Positions 22,108 through 35,700 of a DNA stretch of 64,000 nt are shown in pieces. A program made the translations under genes and the position numbers. The notes under the pieces were generated by a model, which was not told where the DNA came from, did no database searches, and saw nothing but the letters and a program-made list of their open reading frames with translations. Source of the DNA: Tricholomella constricta (taxonomy: Eukaryota; Basidiomycota; Agaricomycetes; Agaricales; Lyophyllaceae); contig JAACJP010000001.1 in assembly GCA_013368375.1 (NCBI GenBank), forward strand, positions 1,488,001-1,552,000, written 5' to 3'. Each line of letters opens with the position of its first letter. The stretch's first letter is position 1.

Positions 22108-22888
22108 TTGCGGAGAGACGAAGGTCAAGACGTGAGCGAAGGAGGTGGAATGACTTGACTGGTGTTACGTGTTGTGTTCGACGAAAACTGCAAGGGTTCA
22201 CCCTGCTGACAGTCATAAACCAGTGGTTGTTTGGGTCGACAACAACAGCGAAATCACGCAGGAGAAATGTTCTACCAGTAGAGAATACTTGAGGCGGCAA
22301 AATGATATCGGTTATGGAGAAGAAAACGAGAAAGACGGTCAGCACCGTCCTCAACAAGTTGGGAAGGTTGGAAAGTGAAAACTTACAAAACAACGAAAGC
22401 GGGAACGACAAGAGAGCTTTAAAGCAAAAATATAAGATAAGAATCCTCAGGAGAGTCTAGCAATCGACCGTGACGGATAGCGGGAAATGTGTATGCCTCG
22501 GTGGTGTAGTTTGAGGCCAAGGACGTAGTAAGCGCGCACAAGCCGGCAACTTTGATTGCCCAACTTCATGAATTTGCCCACAACAAGTATCTCATCTGCT
22601 CTCAACTCGTCAGACTCTTTGACGGCTCTGGTGTTGGATCCAATACCAGAGAAAATACAGAATGTAAGAAGCTGATGTGATGGTGGACCGAGTATAAGGA
22701 ACTTGCAGCATGTTAATCAACCAAATTTGGCGGAAAATAGACTCGTCCGAAATTTTACGCAGGCGATGCAATGTTTTTAAGGAGCGCGACTTTCTCAATA
22801 CCCCAATGTTCGACCTGACCTTAATGCTAGCTAGTATGAAGGCAAGGTGATTGTAACAGATCTAGTTGCATTAGCCATGATAGTCACA
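22108..22888. promoter_or_regulatory. upstream region of the CTK1-type gene; no gene seen
   Basis: 781 bp between the DCAF-type stop and the kinase start, both on the minus strand. It should hold the terminator of the first and the leader and promoter of the second. Short open frames here have no recognisable content, and no tRNA or snRNA structure was seen. A long leader with upstream frames is possible. Confidence 0.45.
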
Positions 22889-25012
22889 TCATTGGTTTCG
22901 GCACTCCGGACCTGGCGAACCAGACCCCATTGCCAGTCGTGCCTCCGCCAAGAGCGCGGAAAAACTGTAACGAATGGAACGGGTTCTACTCCGGCGAGCA
23001 TTTATTTCCATGATGCGCGTCGCATTCCCTATTCTTGAAAATTGACTTGCAGTGCTCGTCGGAGCAAAGAGCTATACGAATGAGAATTTGAGCTGGATTT
23101 AGATAAGAAGACAACTCACTTTTATTGTGGTGTCGATTCCACTGACAGCGACGAGGGGGAAATGCGGATGCCCCTCAACCATATTCACGACGCTGCCGTC
23201 GCCTTCATATATGCCATGCAGGTTGCCCGAAGCCTTGTGCCAAATGAAGAAATTACCGTCATCAGAGCCAGATGCAACAAATTCATCACTAGGGCCTAGA
23301 AAGTTCACTGGCGATATCAGGCGTTGAGTATGGTGAACACGCAATGAGTTATTGACCGCGATGCTCACCATCTTTGATGGTGGCCACATTACGAGCACCT
23401 GTATAGCGCTGGCGAGGATATACGAGTGGAACCATGGGGTGGTAATTCTCCTCGTTGGCTTCATCGACCCCTATGAGTTCGAGGAAGTCTTCTTCCTCGT
23501 CATCATTTTCATCAGCGTCGTCGTCGTCGTCGTCCTCATTGCTCCGGTTTTCGCTGTGTTCCGTAACATTAGAGTCAATATCCATGACAGAGGACAGATG
23601 ATCTTCATCGATGTCCATAGTCCCACTGTCCAGCGGGTCGGTGGCCTTTTCGGCCTCGGTCTCATCGATGCGCCTTCGCTTTGCATTTGAAGGAAGAAGC
23701 GGAGTTGGAGATGAGGAAAGGGCAGCATCTTCACCCTCTGGGTCATCGTACGTAGAGTACAGATACATTGCGTCTCCGCTGAAGGCTACAATACCATCAA
23801 CAGTCAGCGATATCTAAAGGGAGAGACAAGGAGTACGCACACAAGAGCACCTGTTATGGACTTCAGTCAACGGTCAAGGACTTGAGAACAAAATTAGATC
23901 ACCTCATGTCCATTACGTGCTGACATCCGGGCACCTGTAATGTGATCAGGCCTAGGGTTTCGTCGCTCATCGGTAGCCTTTTTTCGTTTTCCGAATCGTC
24001 GAACGCAGGTTGTGAGAGAATCGATATCATCTGCAGCATCGGGGACACCCCATTCCTCTCTCAGATCGCGACCAACGTGCCGTCGGTCGAACAAATAACC
24101 CTGTGGTGTGAGATTTTTGCATGAACGGTAGGAGGGTACGGAGAGAAGGAAGGACAGACGTATGGAGACTCTCCGGCAACGACAAATTGGTAGGGCGTAA
24201 GAGGGGAGAGTGCGAGTGCAGACAACTCGTGGTTTACTTTTACCAGGGGCGCAGGGCAAGGCCCCCGACGGCAATCGTGAGGTGTTCGCAGGTCATGCTG
24301 ACGTACTGACCCGTCCTACACTAATCCGTGAGCAGCGGGACAGACACATGTCATATGTGGACATACCTCTCCGACGGTCAGAAACAAGTCCGGACTATGT
24401 TCAGTAACAATTCTTTTTACGCGATCCTCGTGACACCGCAATACATGTGTGCAGGATTGCCGAGAGCTGTACGAGGTTTCACGACTATTCGGTGTGCCGC
24501 TAAATGCAGCTTCTCCAACGTCAAATACACGGACTTGCTTGTCACCTGCAACTGTGGCTCTAGGGGACCTTGTAAACCGAGATAACGCTGAAGCGGTTGG
24601 CACTTACATCCGCGATGAGTAAGGAAGCATCTGCGCACTGAAGATGTTGGCCCGATGGCCTGTTTGTATTACCGAATGACAAACGAAAGGATATTCTTGG
24701 GATGTATCAGCTGCGTCGATAGCCCATATCCGTACTGTCGTGTCGTCTCCTCCGCTAAGCAATAACTCCCCATCGCGTGCCCAGCTCAAAGCATTGACAC
24801 ATCTGGGAGATCTGAGTGGCCTGAAAATCTAGAATGCGTCAATGTACCCACCCAGTGTGGCCATATGATGAGTCGTCGCCGAGGACATTGACCCTGTCAA
24901 GAGTGTGGTGGAAAGCCTGAGACAAATGGCGCCGTCTGAGTCGCTCAGAAGGCACAGAGGATGGTGGACAACGAGTATATTCAGTGCACGGATGGCGGTG
25001 GGCGTTTGTCAT
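22889..25012 (-). CDS. WD40-repeat DDB1-CUL4-associated factor type protein (DCAF6/DCAF8/WDTC1 group)
   Basis: Probable substrate receptor for CUL4-DDB1 ubiquitin ligases. Exon 1 starts at 25012 and joins as SSYGHTG|CVNALSWARDGELLLSGGDD. WD repeats follow: TTVRIWAID, GHRANIFSAQMLP, AGDKQVRVFDV, CHEDRVKRIVTEHSPDLFLTVGEDG and, after an intron, VNHELSALALSP with YGYLFDRRHVGRDLREEW. A strongly acidic low-complexity insert (about 23470-23560, Asp/Glu runs) separates these from the last repeats, DEFVASGSDDGNFFIWHK and HPHFPLVAVSGIDTTIK. The final exon begins LFAPTS and contains FSRIGNATRIMEINARRS, a known C-terminal pattern of this group. The group assignment is firm. The exact orthologue (DCAF6 or DCAF8) is not resolved. 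Confidence 0.85.
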
Positions 25013-25290
25013 AGACGGTGAAATGTCCTGAAGTTGTCGTCGGGCGTAAGAGATGCCGTATGTTCATATTTTCGTCTGTTCCTCTCGGATTCGATTTGGA
25101 TTCAATGGATGCTTCCGAGCTAATTCTCCGGGCCACCCAACGTCAACACAATACTAAAGGAATGCATGGATTCATAGAGACAGTAACAATTTACAAGAAC
25201 CAGCTTTATGCGCGATAAGTTTGATCAGAAGTGTTGGTTCAAATGATATATGGGACAAAACACGAGAAGTATTATACAGGCATGGACGGT
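25013..25290. promoter_or_regulatory. upstream region of the DCAF-type gene / 3' flank of PEP4
   Basis: 278 bp with both neighbours on the minus strand. A short plus-strand frame (25018-25218) has no recognisable content. I see nothing else. Confidence 0.4.
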
Positions 25291-26849
<1,559 letters not shown>

Positions 26850-26975
26850 GTTGGGAGAGTCGGAACAACCACCACTGCAACCCAGCTGGCCATCCGCGGT
26901 CAAGGCAACGTCATGCTTCGGCTTCTTCCGAGTCATGTGCTGTGATCCTCGTGACCTGTCACACCCCTCCTCCTC
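26850..26975. promoter_or_regulatory. 126-bp divergent promoter, PEP4 / BRD8-like
   Basis: The start codons are 126 bp apart. A pyrimidine-rich stretch (CACCCCTCCTCCTC) lies directly before the plus-strand ATG. No clear palindromic operator. Confidence 0.4.
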
Positions 26976-29442
26976 ATGAATTCACGATCGCGTCGGGACG
27001 CTGCTCTCAAGAATGTCGAGGCCCTTATCCTCGCCCAGGCTGTCTGGGAGCACGGCACAAATTCATGGCCCGTCGTTGCTAGAATTCTCTCCAAGCACCC
27101 CTTGATTTCACGCCCAAAGTCCTTCTTCACTCCCCAAGTAAGTATTTATCGCGTGTTCCCTGCAAGTGTGCTAAATAATGATCAGTCCTCGCATATCATG
27201 TATGAGAACCTCATGAAGGAAGCTGGTATAAAACGGTGAGGCTACTATTCCTCTTCGCTGAACTATTATCCCTCAACCTCAGTCCAAGCACCGAAGCATC
27301 CAATGCAGCCCATTGTTCGTCACCATCTCCAGAGGATCCATGACCCAATGACTCACGGAAACACAGCTGCTGAGAATAAGACACTTGCAGAGATATTCTA
27401 CCGAGCACGCGTCGAAGAGTTGCGTGACCTCATTATCGTGGAGGAAACCAAATTCAAGTGCGTCGCCACCATTGGAAACACATACCTTCCTTATTCATGA
27501 ACCACAGGTCCATTCTTTCAGAGATAGAAACAATTCGCTCGGGCAATTTCGATGCTGAAATCACAGCTAGGATTACTGGGCTTCCCCTTGTGTCGACAGA
27601 ACCAGGTCAGGAAACCAAGGTACTCGCGCCTTACAATGCACCTTTCTCTTTTCTAATTATCTCGCCAGGCCTCCGAACCCACCTCGGATGAAGTTTTTGG
27701 AGGATCCGAATTGAGTGGAGTCACTGTAACTCCCGCTTCACCATCACAATCTCGTGTAAGTGGAAATAATCATTATATCTCAGTTCTTCTCACTCTACCA
27801 TCTATAGGAAGGTCCCTTTGAAGAATCAGAACCTCTCTATCTAGATCCAACTGCCACGGACGTACAAGGAGAGCCGATTCCAGTTCTCGAGGAACCTCCT
27901 CAGCCCCCCACCACTCCTGACGTTTCTCCTCCGTCCCCCAGTATTGCTGCTCTTGGCGAAGGTGAAGTAGAAGATTCCAAGGATGCTGGTGGTGAAGGCA
28001 ATGAGGAGCAACCGATTGTCCATGATGAACCTTCTGAGGGTGTTTTACCTGGCTCGTCCAATTCTTTACCCACCCCTCCTATTCCCAAAGCCGTGCCCGA
28101 GGCTTGTCAGGAAGAAGACCACAGAACGCCAGTTGATGTTGACGATCAAGAAGAGCAGCGTGAAGAGGAAGAAGAGGAGGAAGACGCTGTGGAAAAGGAA
28201 GCAAAAAGCGAGACACCCAAAGCAAATGATGATGTGGCAGAGGAGGAGGAAGAAGAAGAACCCGAGGGGGAGGAGCACAAGAAGGAAGGATCGGTCGCCG
28301 AGTCCCCTGGACAAGAACTTGACGTCACAGAAACACCAGCAGTCACGGCGGAACCAATGTCTGCCCAAGAGAACGTACCGTTGATGCAGGAACCGCCTCC
28401 CGAATCGCCCGCAGTTCCTGAGGTCGAGGCAGAGCTTGCCGCAGAGGATGGCGAGTCCTCCGGGGAGGAGCCACTTCACGTTTCACGACGTAAGCTACAT
28501 GTTGTTGCTGTTTCTATACCGAAGTCTCAATTTTGCCCAGGTTCTACAAGGCGACGGAGATCTACCTTGTCTCCAGTCCAACCTCTACAAACTCGCGGCA
28601 AAGCCCGCCGACAACGAGCAGAAAGCCCACCGATCAAGGCGAAAGAGGAGCCCGAAGCTGATCATATGGATGAAGTCGATGATGTTCAAGAAGGAACTCC
28701 CAATGCTGAGATTGACCAAGATGCATCTCCTGCCCCGGTTGATTTTAACTCACGGCGCCGAGAAGGTGTGGCGGTACCACACATTTTGGCTCGTCAAACT
28801 CAAAGGCTAAAAATGTCTACAGGAAAACGAAAGGTATCTGTTACTGAAGGAGTCGATTCACCGCGGGACAGAAAACGACCCAGAGAGGATTCCGAGCCAG
28901 CCGATGAGGATGAACCCGGTAAGCTGACAAGGACACTCATGAAATTCCATCTAACTCTTTACACATCCAGGCCCGAGCTCACACGCATTACGTGGGGGAC
29001 GCCGCCAAGGCACCCGCTCCGAAGAGCAGGTTGCGCTTAAGCGGTTTCAAAATGTCATTGGGATGCTTCATTCGCAGATCTCCCAGCATCGCAATGGCAA
29101 CATCTTTCACAATCCCATCAAGAATTCTGAAGCCCCAGATTATCACGAGATCGTCAAGCGCCCTATAGATTTGAAGACCATCAAGATAAAGGTGAAGGAC
29201 GGTTCGATCGCGAATTCGCTGGAGTATCAGAGGGACATATTTCTGATGTTCGCCAATGCCATGATGTACAACCGGCCTGGGTCAGATGTCTATACTATGG
29301 CTGAAGATGTAAGCTAGCAGTCTTTTCCGGGTCCGTCTTGGGCATACTGACGACCCATATGCAGATGATGATTGAAAGCGAAGGTCACATTTCCGCGTTT
29401 CGACAAACAGAAGGCCTCGTCAGGGGAGCCCATCGCGCTTAG
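26976..29442 (+). CDS. BRD8-like bromodomain subunit, probable NuA4 component
   Basis: BRD8 (Bdc1 in fission yeast) is a bromodomain subunit of the NuA4/TIP60 histone acetyltransferase. The N-terminal about 150 residues match the family's SANT-like region: ALILAQAVWEHGTNSWPVVARIL, SHIMYENLMKEAGIK and the helix LAEIFYRARVEELRDLII. A long disordered, Glu-rich middle follows (28093-28450, runs of E and P), then a basic segment, KARRQRAESPPIKAKEE. The C-terminal bromodomain reads MLHSQISQHRNGNIFHNPI, APDYHEIVKRPIDLKTIKIKV and IFLMFANAMMYNRPGSDVY; the acetyl-lysine-contacting Asn region appears as MMYN. The last exon joins as AED|MMIESEGHISAFR and ends RGAHRA. It converges on TRA1, another NuA4 subunit. 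Confidence 0.88.
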
Positions 29443-29714
29443 TCTTGCAATTTCATCTTCAGTCTTGATCATTTTCTATCAATGTTGTATGTATAATTGC
29501 AGGTTTTCTAGAAGACTCATATTGGCCTTTTACGTGGTCTTGCTATCAAACTAGGTATTTGCGGGAACTGGGAGACCAGGGCAGTTCTGCGAGTCCTTTT
29601 TCCAAGCTCGTGACACTCAAATTCAGGTCAATTCGCTGATATCTTAATTTAGATGATGGTAAGTAGGTATACAGATGAGTAGATGCAATTGCAGAACGAC
29701 GAAAAACATAGATA
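29443..29714. other. convergent intergenic region between BRD8-like and TRA1
   Basis: 272 bp of shared 3' flank. AT-rich, no open frame and no structured RNA seen. Confidence 0.5.
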
Positions 29715-32700
29715 TTAGAACCAGGGATGGTACATTTCTCCCATTTTTGCCAGCTGAATGGGGTTAGTTGCGCTTGAGATGAGGTTTGTTACGGTCTGAA
29801 TGACAGGGATGGTTCCAATGCTGTTGTTATTGACCGCCTAAGATAAAATTGTTAATACAGGCTCTTTCCAACGACGAGAGAGAGACTTTCCTGTTCTCTT
29901 TCGATCTTGCATGCCATCGTTTCAGCCCGTTTGACGACGCCGTCGATGATCGCAGCCACGCTCTGCCTAAAGTGCACATCCACTTGCCAGGGCTGGTTGC
30001 GCATCGCCATCCAGGAGTTAAGTTCGTCACGCCCATACAAGCAAAGATTCTGCTCCAATTCGAACTGCAGACAAGATAGTTAGAAAGGACCATCTTGTTC
30101 AACGCATCACCAACCTCTGGTTCCGTGAGTGATCGAGCGATGGCGAGAATCCCAGAAGTTAACAAGCCTTCCGTGAAGATAGGTCCCACAAAGTGTTGCA
30201 TGTTAGGAGTGAAGCGGAAAGGAACGACGTCACTCGTGGCGAACAATGGGATTGCGTTCGAAACCCCTGTTGAGATTTTCAGTGCATGGCCACTAAGCCG
30301 GGTGCTTGCCACATACCTGGTAAGAGTTCTGACATGGCGATCAACCCTGTAGAACGGGAAACATGGAACCTGTGCGGATGTCTACTCGAAAGATACAGAG
30401 TATAGGTCATGAACGCAGATGATGCCACTTGAAGAGTGAATTGTTTCCGCATTCGCCATAGTTCACTTGTGTTGGCCATCGTGCTGACCATGTACTATGA
30501 AACTCTATCAGCGAAAGACGTTTCATCGCGACCCAGGAACGCACCTTCGTAATAAGATCTTCTGGAATCATCTTGATAGTAACTTCGTCATAAATGTCTT
30601 TCTTCAACGTAAGGTACTCCGTTTTTGTCAACTGCATTCGAGATCAGGACTAGCGGTGATGAAAAGACAGCACAATGAGATACCTGTCGCGAAGAAGACT
30701 GGCGGAATTCCTTGAGTACTTTCTTAACCTTTTCCCCCGAGAACAGAATGGGCTCTTCTCTTGTGATACCAGCAGCTTGACAGTGTCGATCATATATATC
30801 TCCAAGGGGAACATATGATGCGTCCATCTGAACCAGCCGTACAAGTGGACTGAACGAGACTGCTGCCGGTAGATGGAATGCAAGGTTACGCTTCCTACTC
30901 TCCTTCTTGCGGCTCAGAGCACTGAAAAGTATCATTTAACCATGTCTTTACATGGTCGTATGAGACGCACCTGTTGAACGTCCGAAGAACCTGCGTTACT
31001 CTATCTTCACGGCGATACTGACGATATCCTGGAAGTTGGACGGAGAAGGTTATCTTCGAATTATCGCTTCCATGAAGAGTGAACCGCCTCCAGCAGAGGC
31101 CACTCGATCGACAGTTTTCAATCTTCGGGGCAAACTTTTGAATCCTGACGAAGTTTTGATTACTGTCTTTGTCCTAAAAACAATTCAGCGCGTGTACTGG
31201 CGAGGCGAAATTAGGCGGACCTCTGTATACTGGCCTGGAACTTCGATTTCGTCCACCTTGCTGTACTGAAACTCCGTCAAATAATGGCTGAGCATTGCGA
31301 GTTGTTGAACGCGAGGCCGTGCATCCAGGATAGCTTCGTATCTATCTCGCCATTGCTGGAGCTTTTGGACATATTCGTAGAGGTTCGGTTTGCTATGCAA
31401 AAAATCCTCCTCGTAGTCTTTCTGTTTACAATCAAAGCTCTGAGGTGTCTGACCAATGACCACATAAATGAACGTACCTTCACGGGGTGGGGAATATTTG
31501 CTGACATACGAACTATAGTGTCGATGGTGTGCTGCACCAAAAGACCATCGTCATCATGGGAGTTCATTCGTACAACATAGTTCTGGGGTTTTTAATCATT
31601 ATGAATGTGATAAAGACGAAGGGTTGACACTTTACCTGAACTGCGTCCTGGAGTAACAGACAAATGTTGCGATAAATTTCCTCGTCGGTTAGCAGTTTGA
31701 ACTTGTGGGATATCTGGTCTACCATCGTTTCCAAGCTGAGAATGAGAAGAGGAAACGTTGTCTTGAGAACGTTGAGTACATCATCCACGTATTCCGATGG
31801 CTGACGTGGTGGAGTGGGAGTTTCCTGAGCAGGCGCAGCGCCAGGATGGCTGAGTTCAGACGGGGGCTGAGAAGATGTTCCAGTTACCGAAGGTTGGGAA
31901 GCATTGGCATCATTATTCACTGAATCGGCCATGTTCCGCTGAGAAGGGTCAGTGGCCGCTGCATTTGAGCTTGCAGCCCGGGCAGCTTGCATTTTCTCTT
32001 GGCTCTTCCTGATCATCTGCATTTCTTCTCGTGTGGTGCGCAATTGATAGAACAAGGCCTGAAAGAGTGTCAATCATCGCGCCATGGCTCGAACAAGATA
32101 GTAACTTACCTGGGGATAAAGCCTCGCCAAGTTAAGCAGAACGTATCGCGCCTGCTTGACCTCGCGATGAGAAAGCGACAGAAGAAGCTGAGGGATCAAG
32201 GGAATCCAGAACCAGTATGCCGCATCTCCTTTGTAGGTATCGAATGCTCGAGAAATGGTCAACAAATTGTCATCGAGGCTCAAGAGCCACAATATGCGCG
32301 AAATCAATGGTCGACTTTTCCCACTCTTGTATTGCCCCGCAGCTTGTAAGTAACAGCTGACTGCGTTGGCGGCGTAAGAAAGGTCATTGGAGTTCTCCTT
32401 GAACATGCGGTCGTTATAGCGGCCCCATTCAGCCCATGCTTTCGCCTGGCCGATTTCAAGCTGTACAGCCTGTCCGAATGCGTGGTTCGCCTCGTCGTTG
32501 CGGCCAAAACGAGCATGGAACATGCCCTTCAAGGTGTGGAACTCGGCCTTCTGAGATGCAGAGAAGAACATGAGATTTGTGTTATTGATCACCTCAAGCC
32601 CTGCTTGGAGGTCATTGGGCTTCTGATAGTGACATCGAGCCTGCTCACGAAGCTTCAGGAAGGCCTCTGAGATCTCGATATTGGGCAGCGTATAAATTTT

Positions 32701-35700
32701 CGTCAACGATGTGAAGCAGACATCGAGAAGGTCATGTTTGCGAGCAACGTGGGCAAAACGGTTGATAATCCATGCAGTTTCGTGGTAGCCTCGGTATCCA
32801 AAGGTGTTGCTATTCGTGGAGGCTGCACCTGCGTTTTGATTCGGGCCCGAGATGAGAGGAATGTAAGCGTTGTTGATGGAGTGGAAAACGTTTTGTCGCC
32901 AGGCTACAAGATCACTCCAGATGCTGATGTCGTCGTGAAGGGTGGGGAGTCGCTCACGCCATGCTTGAAGCACCATCTTTAGCTCTGAGGACTTCTTCTC
33001 CAAATTCCCCGCGTTGGTCTGCGACAACGAACCGAAAATTTGAACAGCTTCTTGAAGCTCGACAAATTGTTGGAAGTGTTGGAGCAAAGGCACGTGAGCT
33101 GCCGACAGATGAGGAGGGAGGCCGACCCATTTCCTCAAGGACAGTTGCATGGCGTCTTCCAAAATTTTCGTGAACTCCACATTCTTCTCCAACGCCGCTG
33201 GCATCTTCAGAAGGGCCATAAATGCCTCAAACACTCTGCGCCGAGGTGTCGGAGTCTCTGGCAATTGACTGATTTGTTCCTCTAGGGTTTCCCGTTGTGC
33301 CGCCCACTCGATTGTCCTCCACGCACTCTCCAGCATTAACTCTTGGTTGCCCTCGCTCCTAGCCAGATCATATAGAAGATCCCACTGTTGCAACTTTTCG
33401 GCGGAGAGGATCCAATGGTCCTCCCAAAGGCAGTATTCAGATTCTGAGAACGGAATAGAGCCTGCTCGAGCCTTGCTTTGTGCCGATTCATATGCCAGTG
33501 ATGCCTGTTCCCACATCCCATTCTGTTCGAATGCAATGGCGATGTTGGTTTCCTGATGAAGGCAACGTCGTCGCCACACACCGTAAAACAGGTCATCCTC
33601 CGCGAGCTCTGCGTAAACGTCGGCAAGAGAATCATAGACGTAATCACGGACAGTCGGATCATCGTCCTTGAGCTGGTCGAAAGATGCTCCAAGTATTTCC
33701 AATGAAACATACCAGGCGCCGAAAGTTTTTGCGAGATATTTGACGAGATGGGGGGGAAGAGTCATGGGAGGCGAGCATGCCTGTATCCCTGCCAGTAACG
33801 TTTGTATGACATTTGGTCGGATATGCGCTTGCCGTATGTGGTAGTCCTTGCTGAGGAGGTTGATAATATGATGAGTGATATCGGCCTGTTCTCTCCGGGA
33901 TAGACACGACCACACCGATGGGAAGACAGATACCCAGGTGTTGTGTGCGACTTGGGGATCGAGAAAGAGAAGGCGTTGAATAGGACGAATGATTACGTGA
34001 GTCTTCGGGCGCGGAATGGAAGGCACACCGGTATTAGTTGATCTACGATCGTATGAACCAGGAGTGTCCGCATCTGTTGCACCGAGAATGAGATGGAGGG
34101 CAAGATAGATCCAGTTTTGGTCAGCAAGTGCGTCCCAACTTTGAACCCCGAAAACATAAGTCAAACGACTCAGCAATGATCGTGGAACGCTGGCATCGAG
34201 AAGGTCCATGAAGCGCTCGCGGAGGACTGGATCCTTCGCACGACAACCAAGGAGGAAAGAATGTTCTAGACGTGTGGTGAGATCACTTCGGCGTAGTGCA
34301 GGTTCCGTGTAGATCTCATAAATAAGCTCAAGGTATGGCTGGAACAAGATGTCTGAGCGACTTTCGAAGGCGGCCATTTTCTGTAGAAGGCTAGCCTTTT
34401 CTTTCATCGTAGGGTATGTTTCTTGCTTTGGCTTCGCCCAGGTCCGCGCGAGGTCCAGGATATAGCGGCAGAGAGGGACGCTCTTAGACTTTTCAACTAG
34501 CACAACGAGAGTGCTGAGGAGCCACCGACGCTGCTCTCCAAGGTAGGCCACCGATATTTCACATATCTCCAGAACAGTTTTTACGAGCCTGACACCGTTT
34601 TCCCACCCGGCTGAGCTTGGGGCGGTCTGAATATGTTCCTTCGCAAGTTTGCTCAGGAGTTTGCACAGTGATTGGCTGAAAGGTTCAATGCGCTCGGGTA
34701 TGACTCCCACAACCGATTTGAGCATCAGAAGTGTGCCTCGCAGAGCAGTGGAGTTGCGTAAGCCATCGCCAACTGCTGAGTAAACAAAGGCGTGAAATTC
34801 TGAAAACTCCCCGTGATGGTCGTCGTCTTCCTTCGGGAGTGGGAAGAGCCTGATGAGTTGGTCGAAAATGGGGTGTAATGCATCAATCAATCCATGATCT
34901 TCTGTCACCAGACCTTTCCGGATGAGTTTTTGTAGACTTGAGGCATTGGTAATGAACCAAGCATCATTCTGCTCCGCCGCGATGACCTGCAGAACCTTGG
35001 CTGATGCTAACGCCTGAGCGAGCGCCTGTTCGTTCACAAGTTCATTCTGGAAGGGGCAATCAGTGTTATATCGCTGGGGCCGAAGGTTCGCGTACCATTT
35101 CGAGTGTCCGCGCAAAGTAACGAAGGCCGACCGTAACATCACTCCAGCCCTTTGGGCCTACCAGCAGTTGAAGTAGAGTGAGAGCTCGCGGCATCAGGGC
35201 GGTTCTGACAGCCGGATCGTGCGCCATAGTCGCCAACCTGACGAGGTAGCTCACCATGTTCTCCCGGAACCCCAAGGGTGTTTGCCACACCACGTCGGAC
35301 CGACTCGAATCTGTTTTCGACGATACAGATTGCGCTGCTTGTGCGGCCTGTTCTTCCCATGTGAATATCACCTGAATGAGGTCTACGGACAACAGGCGCG
35401 ATTCAGCTGTCGAAGTCGATGACATGCCAATCTTGTTGAGGGAATTCGCCATGTGAGGTATGAAGAGTGAGCGGACAGGGTAGAACAGGTCCGGTTGCTT
35501 CACGATAAGGTGATAGATTGCGATATGTTGTGCTAGTCCTTCTTCTGTCAAGAGTCGGCGAGTTGTTTTGGCCCACTGTGGGGGTCCTACTTCAGACCCA
35601 TCAGTTCTCGGAAGAGAGGGCGCTAGGGTGGCCAGAGCCTCTTGACGGAGACTGGCCCTTCCTTCTGAATGCGGCGAACGCAGCAGGCCCGTCCATGCCC

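Noticed and set aside
22107..22128. Extended N-terminus of the CTK1-type protein starting at 22128.
   Set aside because: The codon at 22128 is TTG; the first ATG in this frame is at 22107.
23352..23690. Plus-strand frame with hydrophobic runs (VVVVVLIAPVFAVF) resembling a membrane protein.
   Set aside because: It is the complement of the Asp/Glu run in the DCAF-type gene, which has strong conserved WD40 content.
28066..28479. Minus-strand frame rich in Phe and Leu that looks like a membrane protein.
   Set aside because: It is the complement of the Glu/Lys-rich region of the BRD8-like gene, and GAA/GAG read backwards gives TTC/CTC.
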